5,083 nt of DNA from Rickettsiales bacterium. Its GTDB lineage: Bacteria; Pseudomonadota; Alphaproteobacteria; Rs-D84. Below the pieces are notes generated by a model, which saw only the letters and a program-made list of their open reading frames with translations, did no database searches and was not told the origin of the DNA. The stretch spans positions 1-5,083 of the forward strand of contig JAITLD010000008.1 in NCBI GenBank assembly GCA_031278055.1. Direction: 5' to 3'. The position numbers and the translations under genes are program-made. The first letter of the stretch is position 1. The number at the start of each line of letters is the position of its first letter. Below, piece after piece: positions 4,559-5,083 of the stretch.

Positions 4559-4759
4559 CCGTATCCGAAAGGAAACCGAGACGTAAGAAATCTCGTTGTC
4601 GAGTGTGCTTGGATAGGCACAAAAAATAAACTCTCCCGCTTATGGCGGGATTGCGATGTTATATATTGAAAGCATCGCGGTCGTCTCGACACGATTTTCT
4701 TATAATCCCGCCACCTTTCAGAATATATTCAAAAATAAATTCAATGAAAGGTGCGCGAT
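4559..4759 (+). promoter_or_regulatory. Structured 5' leader, candidate cis-regulatory RNA
   Basis: The 200 nt before the GTG at 4760 contain no credible gene but much self-complementarity. Pairings by hand: UAUCC 4562-4566 with GGAUA 4611-4615 (closing the first domain, extendable by C4559-C4560 with G4616-G4617); CGAGA 4577-4581 with UCUCG 4591-4595; hairpin UCCCGC 4634-4639/GCGGGA 4645-4650; long-range GGCGGGAUU 4644-4652/AAUCCCGCC 4704-4712, which excludes that hairpin; GCGAUGUU 4653-4660/AGCAUCGC 4671-4678; UCGU 4681-4684/ACGA 4691-4694, whose loop CUCGAC (4685-4690) matches GUCGAG at 4598-4603 (possible pseudoknot). The Shine-Dalgarno hairpin at 4712-4753 follows. I do not recognise a known riboswitch class. 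The existence of structure is well supported; function is inferred. Confidence 0.55.
4712..4753 (+). promoter_or_regulatory. Hairpin sequestering the ribosome binding site of the gene at 4760
   Basis: CACCUUUCA (4712-4720) pairs perfectly with UGAAAGGUG (4745-4753), which contains the Shine-Dalgarno sequence AAAGGUG 6 nt before the GTG. The stem continues past a 2-nt bulge (A4743-A4744): GAAU 4721-4724 with AUUC 4739-4742, a 1x1 A/A mismatch, then UAUU 4726-4729 with AAUA 4734-4737 and a 4-nt loop. About 17 pairs in all would block initiation until opened. Confidence 0.7.
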
Positions 4760-5083
4760 GTGAAAAAAATCATAATAACATTTATGCTAATGACCCTGAC
4801 TTTATCTGCCGCGAACGCGGTAGTAACGATGTGCAAAAAAATAGCAATAGACCAATGCTCGAAAGTAAGGCAGTGGGCAGCAAATTCTTCTACTACCTAT
4901 GGAATTTATGACTATAACTACGGATACAATGACGTAACCTGGTATGTTGAAGTTGAGTCAAATCCAGCAGGAAGAGTGGACGGAATAGCGAGATGCACGG
5001 AAAGTAGCAGTAACTCCGGCACGCCATCGTCAAATGGAGTAAACTGCTGGTGCAGGATGACTGGACAGGATGGAAATAACGCA
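4760..5083 (+). CDS. Partial (3' end outside window) secreted cysteine-rich protein, CWC-motif family
   Basis: The first 108 codons are in the window and the frame is open at the right edge. The GTG start is chosen because AAAGGTG precedes it by 6 nt and because it opens a classical signal peptide, MKKIIITFMLMTLTLSAANA (1-20, ANA cleavage). The mature part has Cys at 25, 33, 79, 96 and 98. Its layout (MCKK after the signal, C-x7-C, then C79, a Ser/Pro/Gly stretch and CWCRM at 96-100) parallels KLCK, C-x5-C, C78 and CWCQL in the protein at 541, so the two are probably paralogues. Residues 47-62 are Tyr/Asn-rich. No catalytic motif is seen. Unlike its relative at 541, which is coupled to an upstream gene, this one follows its own long leader with a masked ribosome binding site. 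Function is unknown; it is predicted to be exported and disulfide-bonded. Confidence 0.78.
   Translation, partial: MKKIIITFMLMTLTLSAANAVVTMCKKIAIDQCSKVRQWAANSSTTYGIYDYNYGYNDVTWYVEVESNPAGRVDGIARCTESSSNSGTPSSNGVNCWCRMTGQDGNNA

Noticed and set aside
4561..4620. Resemblance to a c-di-GMP-I riboswitch or a hammerhead ribozyme (GAAA and GGAAACC followed by GACG)
   Set aside because: The conserved core strings of those classes (for example GCAAACC and ACGCAAAGC, or CUGAUGA) are not present, so the leader was left unclassified.
4642..4911. 89-residue plus-strand frame across the leader and the gene at 4760
   Set aside because: It covers the paired segments of the leader and is in a different frame from the signal-peptide protein; no ribosome binding site and implausible composition.

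Overview
The window looks like chromosome of a Gram-negative alphaproteobacterium. Three housekeeping genes support this: an LpxI-type UDP-2,3-diacylglucosamine pyrophosphatase (lipid A synthesis), an acyl carrier protein, and a BamE/OmlA lipoprotein whose C-terminal pattern (ETPxPxxxEL...EEL..NIGRF) is typical of alphaproteobacterial members. The cysteine-rich secreted proteins and the A+T-rich, repeat-bearing intergenic DNA would fit a host-associated (gut-type) lineage, but that is only an inference.

Layout. 1-1170 (+): the 3' part of a W/Y/G-rich protein with a possible jelly-roll domain, overlapping by 4 bp (GTGA) a secreted protein with 16 cysteines. 1280-2098 (-): lpxI, convergent to that pair. 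2099-2135: a 37-bp divergent spacer holding both promoters. 2136-2846 and 2909-3556 (+): two small outer-membrane beta-barrel proteins, separated by AATTGAC heptamer repeats and a good sigma70-type promoter. 3640-3661: a bidirectional terminator. 3695-3934 (-): acpP, with its own promoter and Shine-Dalgarno site. 4025-4459 (-): bamE. 4460-4759: a 300-bp divergent region with an 11-bp inverted repeat and a structured leader. 4760 to the right edge (+): the start of another secreted cysteine-rich protein, related to the one at 541.

Themes. Most recognised genes serve the cell envelope: lipid A, acyl chains, outer-membrane protein assembly, beta-barrels and exported disulfide-type proteins. Two signals deserve most attention. 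First, three genes (lpxI and both barrels) have a -10-like hexamer ending exactly 6 nt before the start codon and no clear Shine-Dalgarno site, which predicts leaderless mRNAs; acpP and the cysteine-rich genes have recognisable Shine-Dalgarno sites instead. Second, the gene at 4760 follows about 200 nt of highly structured leader, in which its ribosome binding site is locked in a long hairpin next to a 9-bp long-range helix that has a competing alternative hairpin. This is the architecture of a translational switch or RNA thermometer, and I cannot assign it to a known class.
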